From assembly GCF_947172395.1 (NCBI RefSeq), contig NC_069110.1, positions 3,410,001 through 3,474,000 on the forward strand: 64,000 nucleotides of DNA, read 5' to 3'. Position 1 is the first letter of the stretch, and the number at the start of each line of letters is the position of its first letter. The translations under genes were made by a program, and so were the position numbers. Under the pieces are notes generated by a model. It made no database searches and was not told where the DNA came from. It worked only from the letters and a program-made list of their open reading frames with translations. Origin of the DNA: Bicyclus anynana (Eukaryota; Arthropoda; Insecta; Lepidoptera; Nymphalidae). Shown here one piece after another: positions 55,282 to 64,000 of the stretch.

Positions 55282-55755
55282 TCTTTTAATTTAACTTATT
55301 AATCCAAATTACGCTTGTATGTGTATGTTTATTTATTTTTCTTTTGTCTTCCCTTAGATGCCGTCTTTTTTATGTTTTGCAGGTTTTCATGTATGTATGT
55401 ATGTATGTATGTATGTGTGTATGTATGTATGTATGTATGTATGTATGTATATATGTATTTCTTTGTATATATGTATGATGTAGTTAAGTATAGTCTATGT
55501 ATTATTATTATGTATTATTGCTTAATATTTATGTATTTAAATTACTTAACTTTTCTTATTTTTTGTGTGCGTATACCCGAATCGGTGCTTACGTTTTTTT
55601 TTTTTCTCTTCCACAGTGGTTGTCTGGAAGAGATCGCTCTTTAGCGATAAGACCGCCATTTGTACATTAGTTTCTAAGTGTTATTATAAGTTATTGTTTA
55701 TTTTTGTTTTTAATGTACAATAAAGTATATTTCTTCTTCTTCTTCTTCTTCTTCT
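55282..55755 (+). other. LINE 3' UTR with (TATG)n and (TTC)n tail
   Basis: A (TATG)n microsatellite lies at 55388-55455, then GTTGTCTGGAAGAGATCGCT and TAGCGATAAGACCGCC (a conserved-looking 3' block that can pair GATCGCT/AGCGATA), AATAAA at 55719 and (TTC)n at 55731-55755. The block is probably what the reverse transcriptase recognises. The 109-codon frame 55315-55644 over the TATG run is not a gene. Confidence 0.75.
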
Positions 55756-55756
55756 G

Positions 55757-55820
55757 CTACAAAACAGCATTGCTAAAGTCAGCCATGGACGATCAAGTAA
55801 GCTAATATGCCTACAGCGCT
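55757..55820 (-). repeat. Repeat K/O, copy 3, part 3' of the LINE
   Basis: On the minus strand GCTGTAGGCATATTAGCTTA, TTGATCGTCCATGGCTGAC and TTTAGCAATGC match 58347-58390. Confidence 0.65.
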
Positions 55821-56140
55821 AAAAAAGTGTGGTGTACGACACCATCTAAGACTGCACGGTAACTTAATCATAAGAGACCGCAATCAAGCGTTAACTTTTC
55901 AACGAAAAATAGTGTGTCCTCAGTGATAGCGAATTGCGTGTGCAGTATAAAACAATAACAAACACTCGACAACTTTGAATATGTCCGGAGCGCGATTCGA
56001 CTGACTTTTGTTTCGATGTCAACGTTTGTTTGTGTCCCAGCACAATAAACGGGGTCAAATTGGGGATAAAAGTTTGTATTCAGTAACACTCGGGGTGAAA
56101 TTGCCAAAAATCATTCATATACGGCAGCCTGAGATTACCA
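55821..56140. other. No gene; unassigned
   Basis: Nothing recognised; overlapping short frames on both strands. Confidence 0.4.
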
Positions 56141-56142
56141 GC

Positions 56143-56353
56143 CCTGGGCACTTAGCCGAGTGGCACGTGGATTCTCTTTCTACGATCGCAAACGCTTCGA
56201 AAATTCAAAAATGTTTAGGAATGACATTTGCTATCGACAGGTCACGTGATCAAGTTATCGATCGGATCTTTCATTCTCATACATTTTTCTAGTTTTCGGA
56301 GCGTTAACGTTTGTAGAAAGAGAATCGACGTGCCACTTGGCTACAGGCCCAGG
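56143..56353. mobile_element. 211-bp MITE with about 60-bp TIRs
   Basis: CCTGGGCACTTAGCCGAGTG... to CGCTTCGAAAA (56143-56203) is an imperfect reverse complement of 56294-56353 (ending CTACAGGCCCAGG). The GTGGCACGTNGATTCTCTTT core is nearly identical in both arms. No ORF. Confidence 0.75.
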
Positions 56354-56546
56354 ATATGATGTCATGCATATGCAGCAAATGGGCTTATTCGATGTTGGGG
56401 GCTAGCATAATCGTACATTAAGAACTTCACTACCTTCTAGGTATATAAGAGTATTTTTTGAAAGGCGTCTATTTTAATTATAAGTAAAACGGCTCTAATT
56501 TTTTTCGCTTAATGCATACAATATACGTACATAATACGTAGAGTGC

Positions 56547-56863
56547 TTGCCTTAACTCTACTATTAAAAAAAAGTAAAGTAAAGTTTTTTTTTTATTGAG
56601 AAAGAATACATTATGGAACTTAAGCTAACTTATCCTAATAACTATACAAATCATGCCCACGTGGAATGGTGGTAAGAATACTGGCTGCATTTCCGCGCTG
56701 GATAGCCAGGCTGATCCTTTGCGCAAAAAATGAGCCAGCCCTTCTGTCACCAGTCGAGGCAACTAGCCGCGGTGAAATTATTCGATGAAATTTTTTGGCA
56801 CTGCGACTCCATGGCTCAAGGGTCTGGAGTAAATGCAGAAATTAAAAGTAGAGTTAAGGCAAA
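56547..56863. mobile_element. Inverted-repeat-bounded block enclosing repeat G
   Basis: TTGCCTTAACTCTACT (from 56547) and its perfect complement AGTAGAGTTAAGGCAA (ending about 56862) bound a 316-bp block containing repeat G copy 2 (56584-56788) and GCACTGCGACTCCATGGCTC. Copy 1 of G at 24.9 kb lacks these inverted ends, so G probably inserted into a small TIR element here, or the ends were acquired. Confidence 0.55.
56584..56788 (-). repeat. Repeat G, copy 2
   Basis: T-run, TATTGAGAAAGAATACATTA, ATCATGCCCACGTGGAATGG and TGTCACCAGTCGAGGCAACT: nearly identical to 24908-25105, with an additional TTAAGCTAACTTATCC. Confidence 0.72.
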
Positions 56864-57275
56864 CTTTTCATATAATAAATCAATCAATCTACTCGTAAAA
56901 CAATAGTAGCGAATGCGGACATCTGAACATTAAAAAACTGTCGCAAGAAATAATAAAGCAATTATTAATTCTATTGTTACAATAATATTACCATTACTAA
57001 TGCCATGTTTATTAGGTAAATAAAATTTAAAAAAAAAACGAGAAATATGTAGATGATAATATAATACGTAATTCAAACAAGTTATAATAAGCTAATAATA
57101 TTAATATAAACCATAAAAAATACATAATCATTTTCCTCAAGGAGACACGCGCTATAGGAAAAAAGAAAGATACTAAATTAATCAACCGCCACCATGAAAG
57201 ACGAATGATATTTCATTTAAAATCTGCCTGTAGAGAGACTAACTCCCTTTAAAGGATGATTTTAAATCGACGTCT
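56864..57275. other. No gene; unassigned
   Basis: Nothing recognised. Confidence 0.4.
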
Positions 57276-57608
57276 AACGTCGATACCTAACTTTACAATA
57301 TTCAGCTCTAAAACTCGGGAAAAACATCACACTCTGTTTCAAGACAAACCTATCAAACGTCGATACCTAACTTTCAATCAATCATTCAATCAATCAATTA
57401 ATTTATTTATTTGCAGATACATGCATTATATATACAGGTGGTCGGTAGATGTAGATAGTAAATGTATCTTGCCAATTTGGCATGCAAATTATTTATTAAG
57501 TATTTAATGATTCAAATGACAATTTCACCATTTAAAATTTACATCTTTACAATATTCAGCTCTAAAACTCGGGAAAAACATCACTCTCTGTTTCAAAACA
57601 AACCTATC
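57276..57608. repeat. Local duplication, 64-bp direct repeats
   Basis: 57291-57354 and 57545-57608 (CTTTACAATATTCAGCTCTA...CAAACCTATC) differ at 2 of 64 positions. An ACGTCGATACCTAACTTT block occurs before the first (57277) and again right after it (57357). Between them are an ATCA-rich stretch and unrelated AT-rich sequence. Confidence 0.88.
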
Positions 57609-57871
57609 CACTGGCCCTATGAGGCAGAAGTACGAGTAAGTATAATAATATGTAATCAATGACGTGCGCATTGGAATCGTAATAAATTAAATGTTCCAGT
57701 AGGGAGACCCACGGATAGGGACCCGTATCGCCTCGTTGCCTCCTCTGATACCGCATGGCTTTCATAATGAGCGACCACTAATTACGTCACTGGTCGTATC
57801 CGCTTGTGCACTGCACAATATGCATTATATCGCACAAAATGGATTATAACGCAAATTGTACCTAACTTGCA

Positions 57872-57935
57872 GACCTGGTCAAGCTTCGCTTTGACTTATG
57901 TGCGCTTCTTTTCTACCCCTACCCTACGCCTGAAT
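57872..57935 (-). mobile_element. Element M fragment, reversed
   Basis: GGTCAAGCTTCGCTTTGACT, then TCTACCCCTACCCTACGCC, is the reverse of the 14.46-14.61-kb end. Confidence 0.55.
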
Positions 57936-58295
57936 TCATTTGTTACAAAATAAGTGACTAATGAAGAACCGCTTCATTAGTCACATAAACCATCTACTAA
58001 ATAATCCGAACAAAGCTTATACGCCATTTGGTTTGGATAGGTGAGTGAGTTATAAAATTACAACAAAAAGTGGCATTGATTTTTATATAGATATAGGTAT
58101 AGATAACCAATGCAACAATAAGAAATTCTAAATTGAAAAAATCTTCGAAATACACCTCTATTTGAGACCATTCCATTTCGTAGAGACACAATTATGTTGT
58201 AAGTTGGTAAGGAGTCACTGATAGCAGAAGAGAAGAGAAGTTTCATCAGCCACCTTTTAGCTTTGTTTTTAAATACCTAATGATGATTACATCAT
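57936..58295. other. No gene; unassigned
   Basis: Nothing recognised. Overlapping 62- and 64-codon minus frames look random. Confidence 0.4.
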
Positions 58296-58345
58296 TATCA
58301 TGTTCAGCTGAAGGACGTGTACTGTTGAGCATAGACCTCTTATCT
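58296..58345 (-). mobile_element. RTE-like tail remnant
   Basis: ATCATTATCATGTTCAGCTG, AAGGACGTGTACTGTTGAGC and ATAGACCTCTTA: degraded (ATC)n tail end of the RTE family. Confidence 0.45.
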
Positions 58346-58346
58346 A

Positions 58347-58487
58347 GCTGCAGGCATGTCAGCTTACTTACTTGATCGTCAGTGGCTGACATTAGCAATT
58401 ACAGACAAATTAACATGGTAGGTACTATCTCGGACGAGTTTTTATTACTTATAAGCTTTATTACTACTTCTTAAGTATTGTCTCCCC
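58347..58487 (+). repeat. Repeat K/O, uninterrupted copy 4
   Basis: GCTGCAGGCATGTCAGC, TGATCGTCAGTGGCTGAC, ATTAGCAATTACAGACAAAT, TAACATG, GGTACTATCTCGGACGAG and CTTTATTACTACTTCTTAAG follow one another without a break. It serves as the empty-site reference for the LINE. Confidence 0.65.
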
Positions 58488-58490
58488 AAG

Positions 58491-58576
58491 GTGTTGGAAC
58501 AAATAGCGTAGTGTTAGGTCGACTCCACGCTGGATGGACCGATGACATCAAGTGGGTACAGGGAACCGCTGGAAGA
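58491..58576 (+). mobile_element. RTE-like fragment, plus strand
   Basis: CCAAGGTGTTGGAACAAATA, TGTTAGGTCGACTCC and GATGGACCGATGACATCAAG: the central part of the RTE tail. Confidence 0.55.
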
Positions 58577-58583
58577 GGTCTTA

Positions 58584-58733
58584 TCTATACTAATATTAGA
58601 AAGAGGTAAAGTTTGTGGGGGGAAACTCTGGATCTACTAAACCGATTTTAAAAATTCTTTTACCACTAGAAAGCCACATAATTTTTGAGTGCCATAGGCT
58701 ATATTTTATTCCCATATTCTTACGTGAACGTGG
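58584..58733 (+). mobile_element. Helitron-like element, second subfamily, 3' end lost
   Basis: TCTATACTAATATTAGAAAG after an A, CTCTGGATCTACTAAACCGA and GGCTATATTTTATTCCCATA. No CTAG is found at the far end. Confidence 0.55.
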
Positions 58734-59015
58734 TTGAAACCAAATATCAAATTCGTAATTTAACCCCGATAGGACTGCGCAGGAAAATTCAATAGGAAAC
58801 TAAAAATACCGAAATGATCCACTTGTCAGACAAAGTTTCAATGCGCGACCGCACTTGAAGGTCACCCACCTATACAATAACCTATCTATAGTCCTAGTGA
58901 AACGTGCAAACTTCAGCTGGGGACTCCTTGTAACGCCATCCACACACAATCAATTTTACCCTCCAGTTTGCAGGGAACAATATATCGAAACCATATTTAG
59001 AAATTTTATTTATTA
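58734..59015. other. No gene; unassigned
   Basis: Nothing recognised. Confidence 0.4.
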
Positions 59016-59205
59016 CTAGTAAACGTTTTCACCCGCGTAGTTCACGTTTCCGTGGGAATACAGGGTTAAAATATATGGGCTATGTTACTCCCTGTTAGTG
59101 TAGGTTTCAATTAGTGAAATAATTTTTAAAGTTCTAGTACTTACTGAGCTTATTTAATGCAAACATAAACAATCAAATCCTTCATCTTTATAATATTGTT
59201 ATACC
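59016..59205 (-). mobile_element. Helitron-like element, reversed
   Basis: CTAGTAAACGTTTTCACCCG, CGTAGTTCACGTTTCCGTGG ... CATCTTTATAATATTGTTAT; a palindrome TATAATATTG...CAATATTATA continues to about 59218. Confidence 0.6.
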
Positions 59206-59770
59206 AATATTATAAAGATTAAGGATTTTTTTCTGCCCACATTCACGCGCGCTGCAAATTTCTCGGTAAACTTGATCGTGTGTGGTTGGCGTAACGTTTA
59301 ACCTACCAGACCCACCCAGACCTTCTACATAACTAATAGAAAAACTATTTAATTACTTAAGTCGTCTAGTAATGGTGGTATAACGTAGTAATCATTGTGG
59401 AATCCGCCCTTTAAAATAAATAAAGAAATGCCAATTACCTATACGCCTTATTATTTACCACAAAAAATGGCGGCTACGTACTAATGTTATGTACCCCAAG
59501 CGTAGTCTCTCAATGAATACATTTTATAATCGTATATTTCATACTATATTTTATCGCCATATAATTTTTTTATCATCGTAAAGTCGACTTTCTTATTTTA
59601 AAAACCTATAAAAAATATTATGAAACATGTGTCCAGTCAACTACTCAATTAACTCAAAGTAAATAAATTAAAAAAATATATTTATCAGCTATTACTTAAT
59701 TAAATTGTGTTTCTATCGTTAAAATAGAAACTTGAAGAGAACTAAAAGTTGACTAAAAATATACTTGAAT
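59206..59770. other. No gene; unassigned
   Basis: Nothing recognised. Confidence 0.4.
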
Positions 59771-60099
59771 AATCTGTAAGCCGTGATAGCCCAGTGGATA
59801 TGACCTCTGCCTCCGATTCCGGAGGGTGTGGGTTCGAATCCGGTCCGGGGCATGCACCTCCAACTTTTCAGTTGTGTGCATTTTAAGAAATTAAATATCA
59901 CGTATCTCAATCGGTGAAGGAAAACATCGTGAGGAAACCTGCATACCATAGAATTATCTTAATTCTCTGCGTGTGTGAAGTCTGCCAATCCGCATTGGGC
60001 CAGCGTGGTGGACTATTGGCCTAACCCCTCTCATTCTGAGAGGAGACTCGAGCTCAGCAGTGAGCCGAATATGGGTTGATGACGACGAATCTGTAAGCC
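59771..60099 (+). mobile_element. SINE A, full length, 12-bp TSD, reference copy
   Basis: AATCTGTAAGCC at 59771-59782 and 60088-60099 bounds the element. A box TAGCCCAGTGG and B box GGTTCGAATCC are both perfect, with no indels against the 17.2-kb copy through the head. This is the cleanest and probably youngest SINE A here. The minus frame at 59719-59949 is the antisense pseudo-ORF. Confidence 0.95.
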
Positions 60100-60245
60100 A
60101 AACTAACAAATTGTCTTCTAATTAAAAATAACTGAATCAAAATATGTTAGTCCTATATAATGCAAGTCCTGATTATTTAATCGTCGTTTCCCCCTTATAA
60201 TATTTTGAACCGGAGGCTAAAATGTCGTATGTGTAATTTTTATTA

Positions 60246-60578
60246 ATTTTAAAATATCATCATCATCACTATCAGCCGATAGACGTCCACAGCTGGACAT
60301 AAGCCTCTTACACGAACCTTCAAGCACAACGGTGTCGAGACGGCTTCCTGCAACCCGCTTGATATCCTCGGTCCATCTAGTAGGGGGTCGACCTACACTG
60401 TGCTTTCCAGTGCGGGGTCGCCATTCCCGCACCTTGGGACCCCAACGTCCATCGGCTTGTCGAACTGTGTGGCCTGCCCATTGCCACTTCAGCTTCGCGA
60501 CTCACTGAGCTACGTCCGTCTGCGGATCTCCTCCTCCTCATTCGATCACGCAGAGAAACTCCAAGCATTTTAAAATAT
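60246..60578 (-). mobile_element. RTE-like 3' fragment with 12-bp TSD
   Basis: ATTTTAAAATAT at 60246-60257 and 60567-60578 flanks the fragment. Minus-strand frames read LGVSLRDRMRRRRSADGRSS, then EWRPRTGKHSVGRPPTRWTE. It was 5'-truncated on arrival, ends in (ATG)n, and proves the family's TPRT-type insertion. Confidence 0.88.
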
Positions 60579-60853
60579 ACAACGTTTTAATTAAATTATT
60601 AATTTCACAAGGAAACTCGGATCAATTGTATGCCGCTAAGTAACGTCTCACAATAATTTTCACGTTACCATCCATAATAAATGGTCGGTATGTCTAATTA
60701 AGTAATTGCGTAACGCGTAACAGCCATTTATACTTCAGGTTGCAGAATTTAATCAACTGTCATTGTAAGAAAAATATAGGTTAGAATCAACATTGAACAA
60801 TACAAATCATGGGTTTGTTATGTATGTCTCAAGAAGTATTGGTCTAAGATCCC
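60579..60853. other. No gene; unassigned
   Basis: Nothing recognised. Confidence 0.4.
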
Positions 60854-62098
60854 GTATACAGGGTGTTTGGGAGTATCTTCCATAACTTTGCGGTTATATT
60901 CTTTAATGAAAATTAATTTAAAATGTTCAAGCAACGTGTATTCTAAAATGAATATTTTCCGAGTAAATAATATTTCTTTGGTAAATAGATCTTAAATTAT
61001 AAATATACCACATATTATGACGAAGCCACATTTATCATGAAGTAGCCATCTCGTCAATAATGAGAAAGTCTTACCACTACAATCGAAATAAGTTTTTCGT
61101 TTCTCATATCTACTCGGAAAGTAGTGTTGTATTGATCTGATTATTGGGTGGAAAATGCTGCTTTTCTCCATAGAGAGGGAAAAACTAATACAAATTACTG
61201 GCCGGAATGAACTTTAAAAATAGAACCGCTGTCAGTTGTCAAGAGTTTAAAAAATAAACTAATTAAAAATATGCTGTTGCCATGTGAGTTTCTAAACAGC
61301 CATTGTGAACTTAGCGCAAACTTCTTTAATCGGAATAAGCCGTAACAATTAAATATAAGTCCCATATTTAAAATTTAAAAAGTCGACATTAATTGGCGGG
61401 ATGCTAATCTGTTATGTGTGTCAGAGTTAAAAAAAATAGGTAATAAAATATAAACTAAGATTTGAATATTAATTTTTAATATTTCAATTATAATTAATAA
61501 AATATAAATTAAAAAAATTTAATATTAATTAATTCGAATTTGGGATTTATTTTAAATAGGTAAGTAAGTAATCTTATATTCCATACAATAGAATGACGAA
61601 TTAAATATATAAATTAAAACTAAGAATTGCACAGTATATTAAATTTAAATTTATAATAAATAAAATAATTATAACAATTACACACAGTAAGTACCTACTA
61701 CTAATATTATTATATATCATCAACAAGTAGTTTAGGTAAACAAGTAGTTTTATTTTCCTTATATTCGAAATTAAAAGTAGAGTGTACACGGGTAAAAGAA
61801 TCAATTCCTACTCGGACTATAGCCTAAATACCTCGGGAATTGGTTCTTTCCACCCTCGGTTAACAATCTACTATTTACTAAGTAAAACCAATTTTTACTA
61901 TTTGACTATGATGAAAATCAATCCCTTTCTTACATAAGGGCGTGTGTTGCATGGATAGTTGAAATTATTTGAATTACTTTGTATGAAAACATCAAAAAAT
62001 ATTTTTCTTTAGTTAATAAAGTTATGCAGTTTTATCCCTAGAAGTGGTCCCGTCAACAACTCGTAAGTTATGGGAAATTATCCCTAACAGCCTGTATA
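60854..62098. mobile_element. Element N, about 1.2 kb with TIRs
   Basis: The left end TATACAGGGTGTTTGGGAGT (60854) and the right end ...TAAGTTATGGGAAATTATCC then CTAACAGCCTGTATATA (to 62098) are imperfect inverted copies over about 35 bp. The left end also matches the single end at 45240-45404. The interior is very AT-rich without an ORF, so non-autonomous. A 20-bp tandem copy TCCCTAACAGCCTGT (62081 and 62101) overlaps the right end. Confidence 0.55.
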
Positions 62099-62115
62099 TA
62101 TCCCTAACAGCCTGT

Positions 62116-64000
62116 TCACCAAACTGTCTACCGGATAATTTTTTTTAACTCAAAAAAATATATAAAAAAAATATATTGCCTTAAAAACTTCAGTCCTGAA
62201 TATGATTCATTAATTTTTTTTTAATTTTGTGTATTTTTAAATTTGTCTACTAATGGTTTGGTTAATAGACGAATTTCATACCATTCGAGCGAGCGTAAGT
62301 ATGAAGCCTATATGTAGAATATACAAACTCTTACGTATTTCGCAATTCTGTATCATATTTTACAATACCTATTATAGATCCGAAGATTTTTCCGAGTCGC
62401 GGAATTTATTTATCGATAAAAGCAAGTAGTCCTGACTTCATCTTTTAAAAGAAATGTAGTTTTGCAATAGAATCGGTGCGGCGGAGCTTTTTTCCTAAGT
62501 TTTCTCTAACAATGAAATTGAATTGGATGCCAGAGTAAACCACAATATCGTCCGCTTACCTATATTTGCAATGCTTGATTGCTTTTATAAGGGCGCCGTT
62601 ATAAAAGGAAGAGATACTTTTAATTATTTTGTTCCAACTTATTTTAATGAAAAAAAAGTAATTGCTCGTTCAAATATGACTACGGAAGCGAGCAATTTGT
62701 TGTGGTTATTTGCGTATGCGCGATGCTTGACTTTATAAGGTCACTTATATTATGGAAGATAATTAAGAAGTCATTATTATTAGCCTACTATTTTAGCAGC
62801 CCATGGGTTACGACTCCCTTCGTATAGGATATTAAGAGCATAAACCCATAAATTTTTGGCAGGAAACTCAAACGCGACCCCAATAACTTGTTTTTGCTGA
62901 GCCTGAAGTAAAACAATAGCCTTCAGTCAAATAAGCAAATCAGGAAATCTAGCTGCCTCATTAGTATAACGTAGATAGCTATTGTACAAAGGATTAAGAG
63001 ACATCGTCTTAACAACTTTCGAAGGCAGTAAAAGACGAAATTACCTAAAAGTACCTTCTTACTTGAAATTTGCACCACAACTCTTGACTAAAAACTAATA
63101 TTGCGGTTTAGGAACTCCTCAAGACAAAGGGGAAAGCGCCTCAGAGCGTTTCTAATAAGTGTTCAAGAGCTATCTATTGGGTTATAGACTGCAATGCCAG
63201 CCCTCTATCGGCTATATGCCATTAGGAATGCACAGTGGAATCTTGCGTTGACATTTTCATATAATACATACTAGTCTTTTAAGTAGTTAATCGTTTTGAG
63301 GTCACACATTAGAATCAAAGGAAAATTTTTGAGCCAAAGAACGATCCACCGCGTTTTGACAATTGCTGTTTTAGATTTTTTGTGATTGTTTAGACTGGAT
63401 CGAGTTTAGGCAAGTTACTGTGTTGGAGCGCAGTACAAGATTTAGATAAGCTAAGTTGTTGCGACTGGTTCCGAATGACTTCAATGCACAACGATCAACA
63501 ATCTCAAGTACAGAAGGAAATGACGTTATACTTATAGTACCTGCTCATATTAACAATTGTATTAGAAAGTAATTAAAATGTTATTAATAAAACAAGCCCT
63601 AAAACCGGAACTAATCACTGCACAGTGTCCTCTGAATTTCCGGTCTCTATGTCACCCTATTTCGCTCAATTTCATAGTTCGATGGGACGGTAAACATACA
63701 GCAGCGGCATGTCCAGGAGTAAAACTTATAAGTTTATTAGATTGGTGCCATTGCACAGCCGGCTTTCCACATGTAGACATGACCATTAATACAAACAAAT
63801 TGATGGTTGATTTTTAATGTGCAAGTAGCACAGAGTAATGCCCTAGGACTACGACCTACGAGAAGTGTGATCATATTTTTAACTGACTAGTTTATTAATT
63901 CGATTTATTATAAGTTGTCAAACTTGCAGAATTCTGTTTATGTTCTGTCTTTACCAGCTTATAATACACTCATTTTCCGTATTCGATTTCCGAATCCGTT
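62116..64000. other. No gene; unassigned
   Basis: No coding exon or within-window repeat match. The frames at 62523-62738 and 63578-63817 have no domain I recognise. This is the longest quiet stretch in the last third of the window. Confidence 0.45.

Larger units (their letters stand above)
50546..55755 (+). mobile_element. Full-length CR1-group non-LTR retrotransposon
   Basis: A 5' UTR of about 176 bp is followed by ORF1 (248 aa), an 870-bp AT-rich spacer, ORF2 (980 aa, APE endonuclease plus RT), a 3' UTR with a (TATG)n tract (55388-55455), AATAAA at 55719-55724 and a 25-base (TTC)n tail. Both boundaries are inferred from the flanking K/O repeat, which is broken here and continuous at 58.35-58.49 kb. 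No RNase H domain or zinc knuckle is visible. No clear TSD, as is common in this group. Both ORFs are open, so the copy is young and potentially autonomous. The exact clade (CR1, Kiri, Daphne or L2-like) is not resolved. Confidence 0.85.

Noticed and set aside
55315..55644. 109-codon frame rich in Tyr/Val/Met/Cys
   Set aside because: It is a translation of the (TATG)n microsatellite in the LINE 3' UTR.

Overview
The window is AT-rich, repeat-dense eukaryotic intergenic or intronic DNA. It is very probably from a lepidopteran, most likely a butterfly. This is inferred from several interspersed families that look like typical lepidopteran repeats: tRNA-derived SINEs with intact A and B boxes, 3' fragments of an RTE-like non-LTR retrotransposon, and short Helitron-like elements with TC...CTAG ends inserted between A and T. 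No host protein-coding gene, functional tRNA, rRNA or CRISPR array could be supported. The only host-gene-like signal is a weak candidate promoter plus non-coding first exon at 9.50-9.66 kb.

The only convincing long reading frames are two ORFs of one CR1-group non-LTR retrotransposon at about 50.55-55.76 kb. ORF1 (248 aa) is a coiled-coil/RRM-like nucleic-acid-binding protein. ORF2 (980 aa) is an APE-type endonuclease plus reverse transcriptase. The element appears full length, with a 5' UTR, both ORFs open, an AATAAA signal and a (TTC)n tail. It interrupts an older repeat, here called K/O. An uninterrupted relative of K/O at 58.35-58.49 kb shows where the insertion boundaries lie.

Layout. 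0-5 kb: SINE, RTE and Helitron-like fragments, and a 3' LINE fragment encoding a C2H2-like finger. 5.3-9.1 kb: SINE A, a 15-unit 55-bp tandem array, a perfect palindrome, and SINE C with a 68-nt poly(A). 9.5-17 kb: candidate promoter, mixed SINEs, and a TIR element split by an RTE insertion. 17-27 kb: three copies of repeat J, each broken by a SINE A, plus Helitron-like copies, RTE copies and short-loop palindromes. 27-41 kb: sparse, with a foldback element at 30.4-30.9 kb and a small MITE at 31.6 kb. 41-50 kb: dense SINE A, B and C clusters, some inverted. 50-56 kb: the LINE. 56-62 kb: MITEs, a local duplication, a SINE A and an RTE copy with clean 12-bp target-site duplications (TSDs), and a 1.2-kb TIR element. 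62.1-64 kb: nothing recognised.

Family letters (SINE A-D and H; repeats G, J, K/O, L, M, N, P) are local labels for sequences compared within this window, not database names. I could not run database searches, so family assignments rest on motifs and within-window comparison.
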